Source: Acinetobacter nosocomialis NIPH 2119
GTDB taxonomy: Bacteria > Pseudomonadota > Gammaproteobacteria > Pseudomonadales > Moraxellaceae
Reading direction: 5' to 3'
NCBI RefSeq assembly: GCF_000368085.1
Contig: NZ_KB849239.1
Location: forward strand, 2,642,170 to 2,706,169
Length of the DNA stretch: 64,000 nt
Positions 29,715-38,890 of this stretch are shown here, piece by piece. The notes under the pieces are model-generated. The model was not told the DNA's origin. It saw nothing but the letters and a program-made list of their open reading frames with translations, and ran no database searches. The position numbers were made by a program, and so were the translations under genes. Numbering within the stretch: position 1 is the first letter of the stretch; each line of letters starts with the position of its first letter.

Positions 29715-29826
29715 TTAATTGTTCGTATTTTCTGAATAGTTAAACCAAACTAGCACAATTGATCAAAAATTACCGCCAATCTAGACTAAAAATACATTAA
29801 AACAAGTCATCATAGGAACAATCATC

Positions 29827-30582
29827 ATGACAACTCATAGCCTCAAAGATAAAGTTGTATTGATTACTGGCGGTGCTAAAAACCTCGGCGGACTCATTAG
29901 CCGAAAATTTGCAGAACAAGGAGCAAAACTCGCAATTCACTATAACAGTTCAGAAACTCAAGCAGATGCCGAGCAAACACTCGCAGACGTAAAAGCCTTA
30001 GGTACAGATGCAATTCTAATTCAGGCAGATCTAACAGATATCGATAACATCGAGAAGTTATTCTTAGACACTAAGCAGCATTTTGGTGGAATAGATATTG
30101 CGATTAATACAGTTGGAAAGGTCTTAAAGAAGTCGTTTTTAGAAACGACAGAACAAGAGTTTGATAGCATGAGCGATATCAACTCAAAAATTGCCTATTT
30201 CTTTATTCAATCGGCAGGTCGACATTTAAATAACGGCGGAAAAATCTGTTCAATCGTGACTTCTCTTCTTGCAGCCTATACTGGACTCTATTCAACCTAT
30301 GAAGGTTTAAAAGCACCTGTTGAGCATTACACCCGCGCTGCATCGAAAGAATTTGGTGACCGCCAGATTTCTGTAACTGCTGTTGCACCAGGTCCAATGG
30401 ACACACCCTTCTTTTATGGCCAAGAGTCTGCTGAAGCAGTCGCTTATCATAAATCAGCTTCAGCTTTAGGTGGACTTACTAAAATTGAAGATATTGAGCC
30501 TCTCGTTCGCTTTTTAGTCACTGATGGTTGGTGGATTACGGGCCAGACGATTTTCGCAAATGGCGGTTATACTACCCGCTAA
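29827..30582 (+). CDS. SDR family oxidoreductase
   Basis: The 251-residue protein is a classical short-chain dehydrogenase. The cofactor loop is VLITGGAKNLGGLISRKFAE near residue 15, the NNAG-type motif is altered to INTVG, and the catalytic site is Ser in SIVTSLLAAYTG with YxxxK as YEGLK. The C-terminal VTAVAPGPMDTPFFYG is typical. The dinucleotide preference and substrate cannot be told, although a basic Lys in the glycine loop suggests NADP. It is probably controlled by the divergent LysR gene. Confidence 0.92.
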   Translation: MTTHSLKDKVVLITGGAKNLGGLISRKFAEQGAKLAIHYNSSETQADAEQTLADVKALGTDAILIQADLTDIDNIEKLFLDTKQHFGGIDIAINTVGKVLKKSFLETTEQEFDSMSDINSKIAYFFIQSAGRHLNNGGKICSIVTSLLAAYTGLYSTYEGLKAPVEHYTRAASKEFGDRQISVTAVAPGPMDTPFFYGQESAEAVAYHKSASALGGLTKIEDIEPLVRFLVTDGWWITGQTIFANGGYTTR

Positions 30583-30586
30583 AATT

Positions 30587-30618
30587 AAAAAAGCCGCATC
30601 TCATCGTGCGGCTTTTTC
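30587..30618. terminator. Bidirectional terminator between the SDR gene and hemW
   Basis: GCCGCA (30593-30598) and TGCGGC (30607-30612) form the stem, with A and T runs on both sides. Confidence 0.88.
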
Positions 30619-30633
30619 TTTAGGACTATTTAA

Positions 30634-31788
30634 TTATAAAAACTCTTCGAGTACCGAATTTAAGAAAATATGCCCTTGCTCTGTACAGGCCAAACGAGTG
30701 CTGTCCTCTACCAGAAGTTTCCTTGCCCGTAATGAAGTAAGCACATCATTTAAATCATCTAAACTTAAGCCTGTACGCTGTTTATATAAATCGGCTTTTA
30801 CCCCATCATTTAAGCGTAAAGTATTCATCATAAATTCAAAAGGTAGTTCATCTGCTTCAATCTTTTTCATTTGCAAATGTTCTGCTGGAACTTTAGCTAA
30901 ATAGTCTTTCGGCAAACGAGTCTTTTGGAAACGATAGACGCCATCTGGCTGTGTTACTTTGCCATGTGCACCTGCACCAATTGCAAGATAATCACCAAAC
31001 TCCCAATAATTTAAATTATGAGCTGAAGGCTGCTCTTTACGCCAAGCTGACACTTCATAATTGATAAAGCCATTTGCTTTTAGATATGCTTCGCCTTGCT
31101 CTTGAATATCTTCTAACACTTCATCTTGAGGTAAAACAGGCTGTGTTCGGAAAAACACGGTATTTGGCTCAATAGTAAGTTGATACCAACTGATATGTGT
31201 AGCACCATGCTCTACAGCCATCTTTAAATCATAAAGTGCTTGTTCGAGTGTTTGTTCAGGCAGACCATGCATTAAATCGACATTAACTCGCTTAAAGCCT
31301 GCTTGTCTTGCTTGCTCTATTGCATCCATAGCATTGTTTGCTGAATGAATACGTCCAAGCTTTTGCAAGTGATCTGTATTAAAAGTCTGTACACCAATCG
31401 ACAACCGGTTAATACCCGCCTCTAAATAGCCTGCAAACGGGTCATGTTCTAGTGTTCCCGGATTAGCTTCTAAAGTAATTTCACAGTTATCTTCAAATTT
31501 AAGTAATGACTTAAGCTGCTCAAACAGCCATGTATAACCTTTAGCAGAAATGAGTGAAGGCGTTCCCCCACCAATAAATACACTGTGAATTGAACGCCCT
31601 TGGGCCATCTCAACTTGAGTTTCAAAGTCGGCCACTAAGGCTTTTAAATAGATTTGCTCGAGTTCTGACGAAAGCGCACCATCAGGCACCGCATGCGAGT
31701 TAAAGTCACAATATGGACATTTACGCACGCACCAAGGCATGTGGATATATAAAGATAACGGAACAGAAGCAGGGTTTAATACAGCCAA
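30634..31788 (-). CDS. hemW: Radical SAM protein HemW
   Basis: HemW is a haem chaperone related to the oxygen-independent coproporphyrinogen oxidase HemN. The 384 residues include the radical SAM cysteines C20, C24 and C27 (HMPWCVRKCPYCDF); the fourth Cys present in HemN is absent, which points to HemW. Further signatures are IGGGTPSL, EANPGT, RLSIGVQTFN and VNVDLMHGLPEQT. The start is a TTG at 31788 with a weak ribosome binding site; the next ATG (codon 17) would remove the first strand of the barrel. The frame is therefore right but the exact start is uncertain. Confidence 0.93.
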   Translation of the reverse strand: MAVLNPASVPLSLYIHMPWCVRKCPYCDFNSHAVPDGALSSELEQIYLKALVADFETQVEMAQGRSIHSVFIGGGTPSLISAKGYTWLFEQLKSLLKFEDNCEITLEANPGTLEHDPFAGYLEAGINRLSIGVQTFNTDHLQKLGRIHSANNAMDAIEQARQAGFKRVNVDLMHGLPEQTLEQALYDLKMAVEHGATHISWYQLTIEPNTVFFRTQPVLPQDEVLEDIQEQGEAYLKANGFINYEVSAWRKEQPSAHNLNYWEFGDYLAIGAGAHGKVTQPDGVYRFQKTRLPKDYLAKVPAEHLQMKKIEADELPFEFMMNTLRLNDGVKADLYKQRTGLSLDDLNDVLTSLRARKLLVEDSTRLACTEQGHIFLNSVLEEFL

Positions 31789-31905
31789 GGAACAGGGTCC
31801 AATTTACACAATATTTCTATTTTAACATGACTGCATCAATGGGCTTATGAAAACATACCTTAATTGCTTTAGACTGTTTTTAAACATACTTAAATATTGA
31901 TAAAA

Positions 31906-32367
31906 ATGATGAAATTCTCTAGTCAACTTTTCCTGATCTTACCCTTAGCTATGGGAATCGGTGTTGCCATGGCTTTTCAGACTGCAATCAATGCTCAGCT
32001 TCGTGAGCAATTACACTCACCATTACAAGCGGCATTGTTATCATTTTTCATAGGCACTATTGTCTTGGCCATTATGGTGTTCTTCCAAAGTGCTGAAAAA
32101 CCCTCTTTAAGTGAAATATCTAATATTCCTTGGCTTCTTTGGACCGGAGGATTTCTTGGGGTTTATGCAATTAGCATGAGCATTTATACTGCACCTAAGC
32201 TTGGTTTTTTAACCTTTACAGGGTTAGTCGTTTTTGGACAATTGGTCATTTCTATGTTACTTGATCATTTTGGCTGGTTAGGCACCGAAAAGACACCTGT
32301 TACATGGCAACGGTTTCTTGGTGGAGTGGTCATCTTTGTTGGTGTGTTACTCACCTTGCAGCGCTAG
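31906..32367 (+). CDS. DMT-type small transporter, YdcZ (DUF606) family
   Basis: The protein of about 153 residues has five hydrophobic segments and the DUF606/YdcZ features: FQTAINAQLREQLHSPLQAA after the first helix, LLSFFIGTIVL and the final WQRFLGGVVIFVGVLLTLQ. The family belongs to the drug/metabolite transporter group, and the substrate is unknown. ATG 31906 and ATG 31909 are adjacent; neither has a strong ribosome binding site. abeM begins 32 bases downstream, so the two probably share a transcript. Confidence 0.83.
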   Translation: MMKFSSQLFLILPLAMGIGVAMAFQTAINAQLREQLHSPLQAALLSFFIGTIVLAIMVFFQSAEKPSLSEISNIPWLLWTGGFLGVYAISMSIYTAPKLGFLTFTGLVVFGQLVISMLLDHFGWLGTEKTPVTWQRFLGGVVIFVGVLLTLQR

Positions 32368-32399
32368 TTTCATTTTTATATTTATAAAGAGTACCTTTT

Positions 32400-33746
32400 G
32401 TGTCGAATGTCACGTCGTTTCGGGCTGAATTAAAACAACTCTTCCATTTAATGTTACCTATTTTAATTACGCAGTTTGCTCAAGCAGGGTTCGGGTTAAT
32501 TGATACCATTATGGCTGGGCATTTATCTGCCGCAGACTTAGCCGCTATTGCGGTAGGTGTAGGTTTATGGGTTCCGATTATGCTTCTGTTTAGTGGAATC
32601 ATGATTGCCACTACGCCGTTAGTTGCAGAGGCAAAAGGCGCTAGAAATACAGAACAAATTCCTGTGATTGTTCGTCAGTCATTATGGGTTGCCATCATTT
32701 TAGGTGTAATGGCTATGCTCATTTTACAGCTTATGCCTTTTTTCTTACACGTATTCGGTGTTCCAGAAAGCTTAAGACCTAAAGCAAGTTTATTCTTGCA
32801 TGCTATTGGGTTAGGTATGCCTGCCGTAACTATGTACGCAGCGCTACGTGGCTATTCAGAAGCTTTAGGCCACCCACGTCCTGTAACCGCGATTAGCTTA
32901 TTGGCCTTAGTGGTTTTAATCCCGCTTAACATGATTTTTATGCATGGCTTAGGACCAATTCCAGCGTTAGGTAGTGCAGGCTGTGGCTTTGCAACCTCCA
33001 TTTTACAATGGCTAATGCTGATTACTTTAGCAGGCTATATTTATAAAGCTTCTGCTTATCGAAATACCTCTATTTTTAGTAGATTTGACAAAATTAACCT
33101 GACTTGGGTTAAAAGAATTTTAAAGCTTGGCTTGCCAATTGGTTTAGCAGTGTTCTTTGAAGTAAGTATTTTTAGTACAGGCGCATTAGTCCTTAGCCCA
33201 TTAGGTGAAGTGTTTATTGCTGCACACCAAGTGGCTATTTCAGTTACCTCTGTGTTGTTTATGATTCCGCTATCACTTGCAATTGCCTTAACCATTCGCG
33301 TGGGGACATATTATGGTGAAAAGAACTGGGCTTCCATGTACCAAGTACAAAAGATTGGTCTAAGCACAGCAGTATTTTTTGCTCTATTGACCATGTCTTT
33401 TATTGCTCTAGGCCGTGAACAAATTGTCTCGGTTTATACTCAAGATATAGACGTTGTACCTGTTGCCATGTATTTGCTCTGGTTTGCAATGGGGTATCAG
33501 TTGATGGATGCTCTACAAGTCAGCGCTGCCGGCTGTTTAAGAGGTATGCAAGACACTCAAGCACCAATGTGGATTACCCTAATGGCTTATTGGGTGATCG
33601 CTTTCCCAATCGGGCTTTATTTGGCACGTTATACACATTGGGGCGTAGCTGGCGTATGGCTTGGTTTAATTATTGGTTTAAGTATCGCCTGTGTTTTACT
33701 GCTCTCAAGGCTCTACCTAAATACAAAGCGCCTAAGTCAAACCTAA
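32400..33746 (+). CDS. abeM: MATE family multidrug efflux pump AbeM
   Basis: AbeM is the proton-driven MATE exporter described in A. baumannii, with fluoroquinolones, dyes and aminoglycosides among reported substrates. The 448-residue protein has 12 membrane segments and begins SNVTSFRAELKQLFHLMLPI. Its length and sequence agree with AbeM as I recall it. The start is GTG at 32400, with AAAGAG eight bases upstream. The two MatE repeats each carry the family pattern (QAGFGLIDTIMAGHLSAADL in the first). It follows a YdcZ-type gene by 32 bases. No local regulator is present. Confidence 0.95.
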   Translation: MSNVTSFRAELKQLFHLMLPILITQFAQAGFGLIDTIMAGHLSAADLAAIAVGVGLWVPIMLLFSGIMIATTPLVAEAKGARNTEQIPVIVRQSLWVAIILGVMAMLILQLMPFFLHVFGVPESLRPKASLFLHAIGLGMPAVTMYAALRGYSEALGHPRPVTAISLLALVVLIPLNMIFMHGLGPIPALGSAGCGFATSILQWLMLITLAGYIYKASAYRNTSIFSRFDKINLTWVKRILKLGLPIGLAVFFEVSIFSTGALVLSPLGEVFIAAHQVAISVTSVLFMIPLSLAIALTIRVGTYYGEKNWASMYQVQKIGLSTAVFFALLTMSFIALGREQIVSVYTQDIDVVPVAMYLLWFAMGYQLMDALQVSAAGCLRGMQDTQAPMWITLMAYWVIAFPIGLYLARYTHWGVAGVWLGLIIGLSIACVLLLSRLYLNTKRLSQT

Positions 33747-33747
33747 T

Positions 33748-33780
33748 AAAAAAGCCGATGAAATATCGGCTTTTTTATTT
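33748..33780. terminator. Bidirectional terminator after abeM
   Basis: GCCGAT (33754-33759) and ATCGGC (33765-33770), with flanking A and T runs, serve abeM and the convergent flavoprotein gene, whose stop codon touches it. Confidence 0.88.
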
Positions 33781-35030
33781 TATGCAGACTTTGCCCGCGG
33801 GCTTGCTCCAATTTGCCAGACAAAAGGTAAATCCGTACGGTTTACTTCCCAATCTCCAATCACTTTTTCTTTATAAATAAGCGGATTATGTGAAGATACA
33901 GTCCTTGCATTACGCCAGAAACGGTCAAGTTGTTTCGTTTGGCTACTTGCTGATGCACCTAATGCATTAAATAACTGACTTGTTAAATCAAGCACTAAAT
34001 TAGAAATTACGACCTGCCCTTGTGCCGACTCAAGCTCGGCATCTACATTAAACTGATGCTCTTTCACTTCAGACTCGGCAAAATGGCTTTCATAAGCCTT
34101 TTGTAATGCCTCGGCCGTTTTCAAGGTGATTGCTTCACTTGCATAAGCTTGAGCTGAGGCCTTACCGACCACTTGTAAAACTTGTGGGTCGTGACGAACC
34201 AAGTCACCATTACCATGACTAAAAATACGTTTGCGTTCACGAATTTCCTGACTGAACGTCTCGACTGCAGCGCGCGCAATACCGGTTAAAGTTGCAAGAT
34301 GCACCACCTGATAAAAAGCGGTTTGATACTTAAAACGTTGATCAAATGGAATGAGGTTTGAAGCTGGCAAATGAACTTGATGTACTTTTAAAGTACCACT
34401 GCCGGTTGTCTTTTGACCAAAGCCATCCCAATCATCAAGCACACTTACACCTGTTTCATGACGGTAAATAGCAGCAATCACATGACGGTCATTTACCTCA
34501 TCGTAAGCAAATAAATCAATCCAGTCAGCAAAAATACTTCCTGTTGAATAGTACTTTTCGCCATTTACCACCAAGTTACCCGAAGCGTCTTTGGTGACAC
34601 GTGTAACGACATCACCAATCTGTACGTTTCCAACTTCTGTCCATGCATTTCCGACTAAATCGCCTTGTATAAAACGCTGAAACCAGACCTCTTGTGAGTG
34701 CTCTTTATGAGCAACCAAACGGTCTTCAACAAATGCAAAATGACCACGTAAAGCTTGTACAATATTGGAATCAGCTTCTGCTAACTCTGCTAAAAGCTGG
34801 AACAGTTGAGGTAATGAAACCCCATCTCCACCATATTTACGGGGTACTCGTACAGCACCCAACTTAGCTTCTTTTAACCACTGAATCGGTTCAAAAGGTA
34901 AGATTCGCTCTTTTTCCCGTTGAATTGCACCTTGCGCAATTTTCTCAAAAATAGGACGAAATCTGTTTGCAACCTTTTCATAATCCGCACCGACCGATAG
35001 TTCTTCTAATTCAATTTGAGCTGTTGTCAT
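33780..35030 (-). CDS. Acyl-CoA dehydrogenase-like flavoprotein (DszC/SfnB relative)
   Basis: The 416-residue protein has the acyl-CoA dehydrogenase fold: N-terminal helical domain (LPFEPIQWLKEAKLGAVRVP, RKYGGDGVSLPQL), a beta domain with the flavin site VVNGEKYYSTGSIFADWIDL and FGQKTTGSGT, and a C-terminal helical domain ending in LDRFWRNARTVSSHNPLIYK. The HxxR-type end and missing acyl-CoA catalytic Glu are typical of the flavin monooxygenase branch with DszC. A role in breaking C-S bonds for sulfur supply is inferred from the SfnB-like neighbour 32 bases upstream. AGGAG lies seven bases before the ATG. Confidence 0.85.
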   Translation of the reverse strand: MTTAQIELEELSVGADYEKVANRFRPIFEKIAQGAIQREKERILPFEPIQWLKEAKLGAVRVPRKYGGDGVSLPQLFQLLAELAEADSNIVQALRGHFAFVEDRLVAHKEHSQEVWFQRFIQGDLVGNAWTEVGNVQIGDVVTRVTKDASGNLVVNGEKYYSTGSIFADWIDLFAYDEVNDRHVIAAIYRHETGVSVLDDWDGFGQKTTGSGTLKVHQVHLPASNLIPFDQRFKYQTAFYQVVHLATLTGIARAAVETFSQEIRERKRIFSHGNGDLVRHDPQVLQVVGKASAQAYASEAITLKTAEALQKAYESHFAESEVKEHQFNVDAELESAQGQVVISNLVLDLTSQLFNALGASASSQTKQLDRFWRNARTVSSHNPLIYKEKVIGDWEVNRTDLPFVWQIGASPRAKSA

Positions 35031-35062
35031 CGTTATTCTCCTAATTTTGTTTTTTCTTCAAT

Positions 35063-36310
35063 TTAACTCCATGCATGACGAGGTGGTTGAACTCCATTGA
35101 GGTAGTAGTTACCGACAATGTGATATTTCCAACGCACAGGGTCATGCAAGGTATGGGTACGGGCATTGCGCCAGTGACGGTCAAGGTTGAGTTCAGATAA
35201 AGTAGAACGCGTACCCGATAACTCAAAAAGTTTATTGGCAGCCAAAATAGCAATTTCTGTGGTAAGTACTTTTGCCTCGGCAACCAATAGTGTCGCTTGG
35301 TTTACATGTTCTTCGCTGGTGTCAGCAATCGCCTGATCAATTGCATCTCCAGCCAAGTCAAGGACTGCTTCTGCTGCACGCAGTTTGATTTTTAAGTCAC
35401 CAATATTTGCAATGGTGTAAGGGTCATCACTGGCTTTTTCCAGACCTGAATCAATCCATGCACGGCTGTGATTTTTGACGTATTGAATCGTTTCTTCAAT
35501 TGCACCACGCGCAATACCTGCATCGACTGCAGCCTGAATAAACTGAGAAATAGCACCTGCTGGTGTTGGGCGTTCAAATGCTTGGTAAATCGGAACTAAA
35601 TATTCTTCACGTACTGGCACCTGATTTAGTTCTACCGTGCCACTAGCGGTGGTACGTTGTCCAAAACCAGACCAGTCATTAATAATATTGACCCCAGAAG
35701 TTTCACGTGGCACAAGTGCAGCATAAGGTTGTCCTTGTTCATTTACAGCAACAATTGGAATCCAATGTGCGAGCAAAGCACCCGTTGCAAAGAATTTTTT
35801 GCCATTAATTTCATAGCCATGTTCGGTCTTTTCAAGTTTAGTCGTGAGCTCCGCGACTGTCTTACTGTGTTTTTCCGAAAATGCATTGCCAAAACGAATT
35901 CCTCTTAGCACCAAATTAAAGAAGAACTGTTGCTGTTCAGGTTTCGCATCTAGTCTTAAATGTTCAACAAAAGCCAAGTGATTTTGAGGCAACTGAGCAA
36001 GAGAAGGATCGACACTTGCAATTGTTTTGATCACTTCTGCTAAAGTTCGATACTTGACTTGTGCGCCACCAAATTGCTTAGGTACTGTAATGGCCCACAG
36101 GCCGCTTTGTGAGAACTGCTGAATTTCATTTAAGGGTAAACGGCGTTCTCTATCACGATCTGATGCCTCTTGTGCAAACTCTTGAGCAAGTTGCTTGGCA
36201 ATCTCAATTGCTTCTTCATCAGAACGAATAATATGTGCATCTTTCGACTGCTCGAATACAGATAAAGGAACCGCTTGAGAGCGCCCATAGGACGAATTTA
36301 GACTGGTCAT
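35063..36310 (-). CDS. SfnB-family sulfur acquisition oxidoreductase
   Basis: The 415-residue protein is a paralogue of the gene that follows it. It shows the SfnB-type sequence SGLWAITVPKQFGGAQVKYR, LAQLPQNHLAFVEHLRLD, FFATGALLAHWIPIVAV, INDWSGFGQRTTASGTVEL and a C-terminal LDRHWRNARTHTLHDPVRWK. SfnB proteins act in Pseudomonas in the use of dimethyl sulfone and related organosulfur compounds under sulfate limitation. The two genes form an operon led by this one. No sfnG, ssu or regulator gene is in sight, so the reductant partner must be elsewhere. Confidence 0.88.
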   Translation of the reverse strand: MTSLNSSYGRSQAVPLSVFEQSKDAHIIRSDEEAIEIAKQLAQEFAQEASDRDRERRLPLNEIQQFSQSGLWAITVPKQFGGAQVKYRTLAEVIKTIASVDPSLAQLPQNHLAFVEHLRLDAKPEQQQFFFNLVLRGIRFGNAFSEKHSKTVAELTTKLEKTEHGYEINGKKFFATGALLAHWIPIVAVNEQGQPYAALVPRETSGVNIINDWSGFGQRTTASGTVELNQVPVREEYLVPIYQAFERPTPAGAISQFIQAAVDAGIARGAIEETIQYVKNHSRAWIDSGLEKASDDPYTIANIGDLKIKLRAAEAVLDLAGDAIDQAIADTSEEHVNQATLLVAEAKVLTTEIAILAANKLFELSGTRSTLSELNLDRHWRNARTHTLHDPVRWKYHIVGNYYLNGVQPPRHAWS

Positions 36311-36567
36311 AACTTTTATTGTCTCTATTTCTTATTTAACATGTCCTTCACCTTAGCACTAAAAAAACAGCGACTTTATAGATATTAAAGCTTTGTTTAT
36401 GAAATGAATTTTGAAAACCTTTTCACATTTTTTACTTTAAAAATAACGTTTTGTTTTTCGAAAATTTTCTTACATGCGATAAACAATTTCATATAGGCTT
36501 TTTAAGTTTTGTCACCTATGATCAAAACTAGACAATATTATGTTGTAGTCAACGAGGTATCGAAGAT

Positions 36568-37866
36568 ATGGCAAAGAATGCAAGTTCACCTGGCAAACGA
36601 TTTATGAAACTTGCAGGAATGACCGCGAGCATTGCAACAAAAACCGTTTCTAACTCGATTCGAAACCTGACTGCGGATGAAGAACAGAAACTGGCTGCAA
36701 AAACTAAATTGTTTCAAGATATCGGTCTACAGATTGCAGACACCTTAGGCGAAATGAAAGGTGCTGTCATGAAAGTTGGGCAAATTGCATCGCAATATAA
36801 AGATATCTTCCCACCAGAAGTTGCTAAAGCAATATCAAAACTACAACGCCAAGCTCCAGCCATGCCTTTTGCAGCGATTCAGCAACAAGTTGAACGTGAG
36901 CTTGGAAAACCGCTCAACGCTGCCTTTAAATCTTTTGATGAACAGCCTTTTGCTGCTGCATCGATTGGACAAGTTCACAAAGCAGTTTTGCCAAATGGTG
37001 AACAAGTTGTGGTTAAGGTTCAATATCCCGGTGTTGATGAAGCCTGTGAAAGTGACTTAAAACAAGTACGTTTAGCACTACGCTTAATGGGTGTACTTAA
37101 GATTGATAAAAAGCTGCAAGATCAGCTTTTTGCAGAGATTCAAGATAGTCTATCAGCAGAGCTTAACTATGAAATCGAAGCTCAAAATCTTGAGGTCTTT
37201 AAAACTTTTCATAGTAAATTAGACGACAAAATTATTATCCCGACTGTTTATAAAGATTACTCTTCAAGACGTATTTTAACCTTAAGCCTTGAACAAGGTG
37301 ACAGTATTGAAACTGCTAGTTCTTGGCCTATCGAAATTCGAAACACAATTGGCCGTCGTCTAATCCGCGCTTTAGGTCAGGAAATGTTCTTTTTAAAACG
37401 TTTTCACTGTGACCCTCATCCGGGTAACTTTGCCTTCCGCCAAGATGGCAGTGTCATTATTTATGACTATGGCAGTGTTAAAACACTTTCCAATGAAATT
37501 GTTTACAGTTTCAAACGACTGGTGAATGCAGCTCGTCATGAAGATATTGATCTTATTGAAACCGAATTACTTGCCCTGCACTCTTTGACCGAAAAAGGTA
37601 AATTCCCGAGCGATCTTTATAAACTCTGGATTGAAGTGTTATTGCGTCCGCTTACCAAAACCTATGATTTTGCAGAGAATTCATCCCATCATGATGGCAT
37701 GTTACTCGTGAAAAAGTCTTTAAAATATTGGGATGTCTTTAAACCTTCACCAGATACATTAATGGTTAATAGAACCATTTCAGGACACTACTGGAACCTC
37801 ATTCACTTAAAAGTACATGACAACCTGAATGATTTATTTGAAGAACTTGTTCCGCCTTCTAACTAA
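36568..37866 (+). CDS. ABC1/AarF family atypical kinase
   Basis: The 432-residue protein has the UbiB/ADCK family marks: KxGQ in the N-terminal extension (GAVMKVGQIASQ), the Ala-rich nucleotide loop FAAASIGQVHKAV, the lysine in VVVKVQYPGV, the catalytic region HCDPHPGNFAF and the metal motif YDYG in place of DFG. Relatives support ubiquinone synthesis, lipid transport or stress tolerance. It is shorter than UbiB and lacks the two C-terminal membrane helices, so it is probably not UbiB itself. The 257 bases upstream are AT-rich and hold its promoter. Confidence 0.9.
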   Translation: MAKNASSPGKRFMKLAGMTASIATKTVSNSIRNLTADEEQKLAAKTKLFQDIGLQIADTLGEMKGAVMKVGQIASQYKDIFPPEVAKAISKLQRQAPAMPFAAIQQQVERELGKPLNAAFKSFDEQPFAAASIGQVHKAVLPNGEQVVVKVQYPGVDEACESDLKQVRLALRLMGVLKIDKKLQDQLFAEIQDSLSAELNYEIEAQNLEVFKTFHSKLDDKIIIPTVYKDYSSRRILTLSLEQGDSIETASSWPIEIRNTIGRRLIRALGQEMFFLKRFHCDPHPGNFAFRQDGSVIIYDYGSVKTLSNEIVYSFKRLVNAARHEDIDLIETELLALHSLTEKGKFPSDLYKLWIEVLLRPLTKTYDFAENSSHHDGMLLVKKSLKYWDVFKPSPDTLMVNRTISGHYWNLIHLKVHDNLNDLFEELVPPSN

Positions 37867-37904
37867 TTCAATGAACTGATCAATGTAACCTTTCAGAGGT
37901 TACA

Positions 37905-37933
37905 TTGACTTATCTGTTGTTATGTTATAACAT
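37905..37933 (+). promoter_or_regulatory. rpmE2 promoter with overlapping Zur-like palindrome
   Basis: TTGACT (37905-37910) is 17 bases from TAACAT (37928-37933). The -10 lies inside the perfect 12-base palindrome ATGTTATAACAT (37922-37933), whose arms equal the half sites of gammaproteobacterial Zur boxes although the centre is shorter. Repression by Zur with zinc is inferred from this and from the zinc-free product. Confidence 0.5.
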
Positions 37934-37967
37934 TTCTTTAATCAAAAATAATTTAGGACAATCTCTC

Positions 37968-38222
37968 ATGCGTAAAGATATTCATCCTGCTTACCAACAA
38001 GTGTTATTTCATGACACCAATGCAGACGTATACTTCTTAATTGGTAGTACCATTCAAACTAAACAAACTAAGGAATATCAAGGACAAGTCTATCCTTATG
38101 TGACTCTTGATATTTCGAGTGCTTCACATCCTTTCTATACAGGTGAAGTACGTCAAGCAAGTAATGAAGGCCGTGTTGCAAGCTTTAACAAACGCTTCGC
38201 TCGCTTTAATCGTAAGAGTTAA
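37968..38222 (+). CDS. rpmE2: 50S ribosomal protein L31 type B (zinc-free)
   Basis: ATG 37968 gives 84 residues beginning [20 protein letters not shown] and ending [14 protein letters not shown]. The insert typical of type B is present ([20 protein letters not shown]) and there is no cysteine, so the zinc ribbon of type A L31 is absent. Such paralogues replace zinc-bound L31 when zinc is scarce and free the metal for other uses. The Zur-like palindrome over its promoter agrees with that. AGGA lies about ten bases upstream of the ATG. A strong terminator follows. Confidence 0.95.
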   Translation: MRKDIHPAYQQVLFHDTNADVYFLIGSTIQTKQTKEYQGQVYPYVTLDISSASHPFYTGEVRQASNEGRVASFNKRFARFNRKS

Positions 38223-38260
38223 TCTTATGTTAAGTTTTAACCAATACACTTAAATCATTG

Positions 38261-38300
38261 GAAGCCTAAGACTCATCTCCTCCACTTAGGCTTCTTTTTT
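38261..38300 (+). terminator. Terminator after rpmE2
   Basis: GAAGCCTAAG (38261-38270) pairs with CTTAGGCTTC (38285-38294), followed by T6. Confidence 0.88.
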
Positions 38301-38475
38301 TATGTGCATTTTTTCAATGATTTTCTAAGGTGTGTATAAAGTTAAACTTATCCACAATTTTCACAAGAATGCTTCTGATTCTTTTCAACAACCCATCATT
38401 TTTTATAACTCCCAAGCTTTCAAAGCATGTATTCAATGCTATGCTTAAGCCCCATTTGATAGGAAGTTTAAGATT

Positions 38476-38808
38476 ATGGCACAAGAGTTACTTGCCCAAT
38501 TACAAGCAGGCACAGCAAAATTTTCAGACGTTTTAGCTTATATTGAAGCACGCTACCAACATACTCCAACAGCTTTTCAAAATGGCGCACAGCATAACGC
38601 TGCAACTGAAAATCAAGGCAGTGCAAAAGTTTTCTCTTTTGCTAAGTTACAAGGTTTAGACCAAGCACAAACTTTAAGTTTATTTGCAGAGCACTACGCA
38701 TCTGTATTGGCTACACCAGAAGGAACTGATCATCAAAATATTCGTCAGTTTATGCAAAATGGTTGGGATGGTGTGAAGTTTGAAGGTCAGGCTTTAACTG
38801 AAAAATAA
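38476..38808 (+). CDS. HopJ type III effector-family protein
   Basis: The 110-residue protein matches the HopJ family: LLAQLQAGTAKFSDVLAYIE near the start, YQHTPTAFQNGAQHNAATEN, then ENQGSAKVFSFAKLQGLDQ and HQNIRQFMQNGWDGVKFEG. The family is named for a Pseudomonas effector but is widespread in bacteria without type III secretion, so a housekeeping or stress role is more likely. No secretion signal or secretion gene is seen. It stands alone on the plus strand. Confidence 0.9.
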   Translation: MAQELLAQLQAGTAKFSDVLAYIEARYQHTPTAFQNGAQHNAATENQGSAKVFSFAKLQGLDQAQTLSLFAEHYASVLATPEGTDHQNIRQFMQNGWDGVKFEGQALTEK

Positions 38809-38890
38809 TACGATTTAAATAAATAATAGAAATGTCTTAATTTTTTATTATGAGCACCGCCTTAAAAGGAAGTGATATCCAAATGATGGA

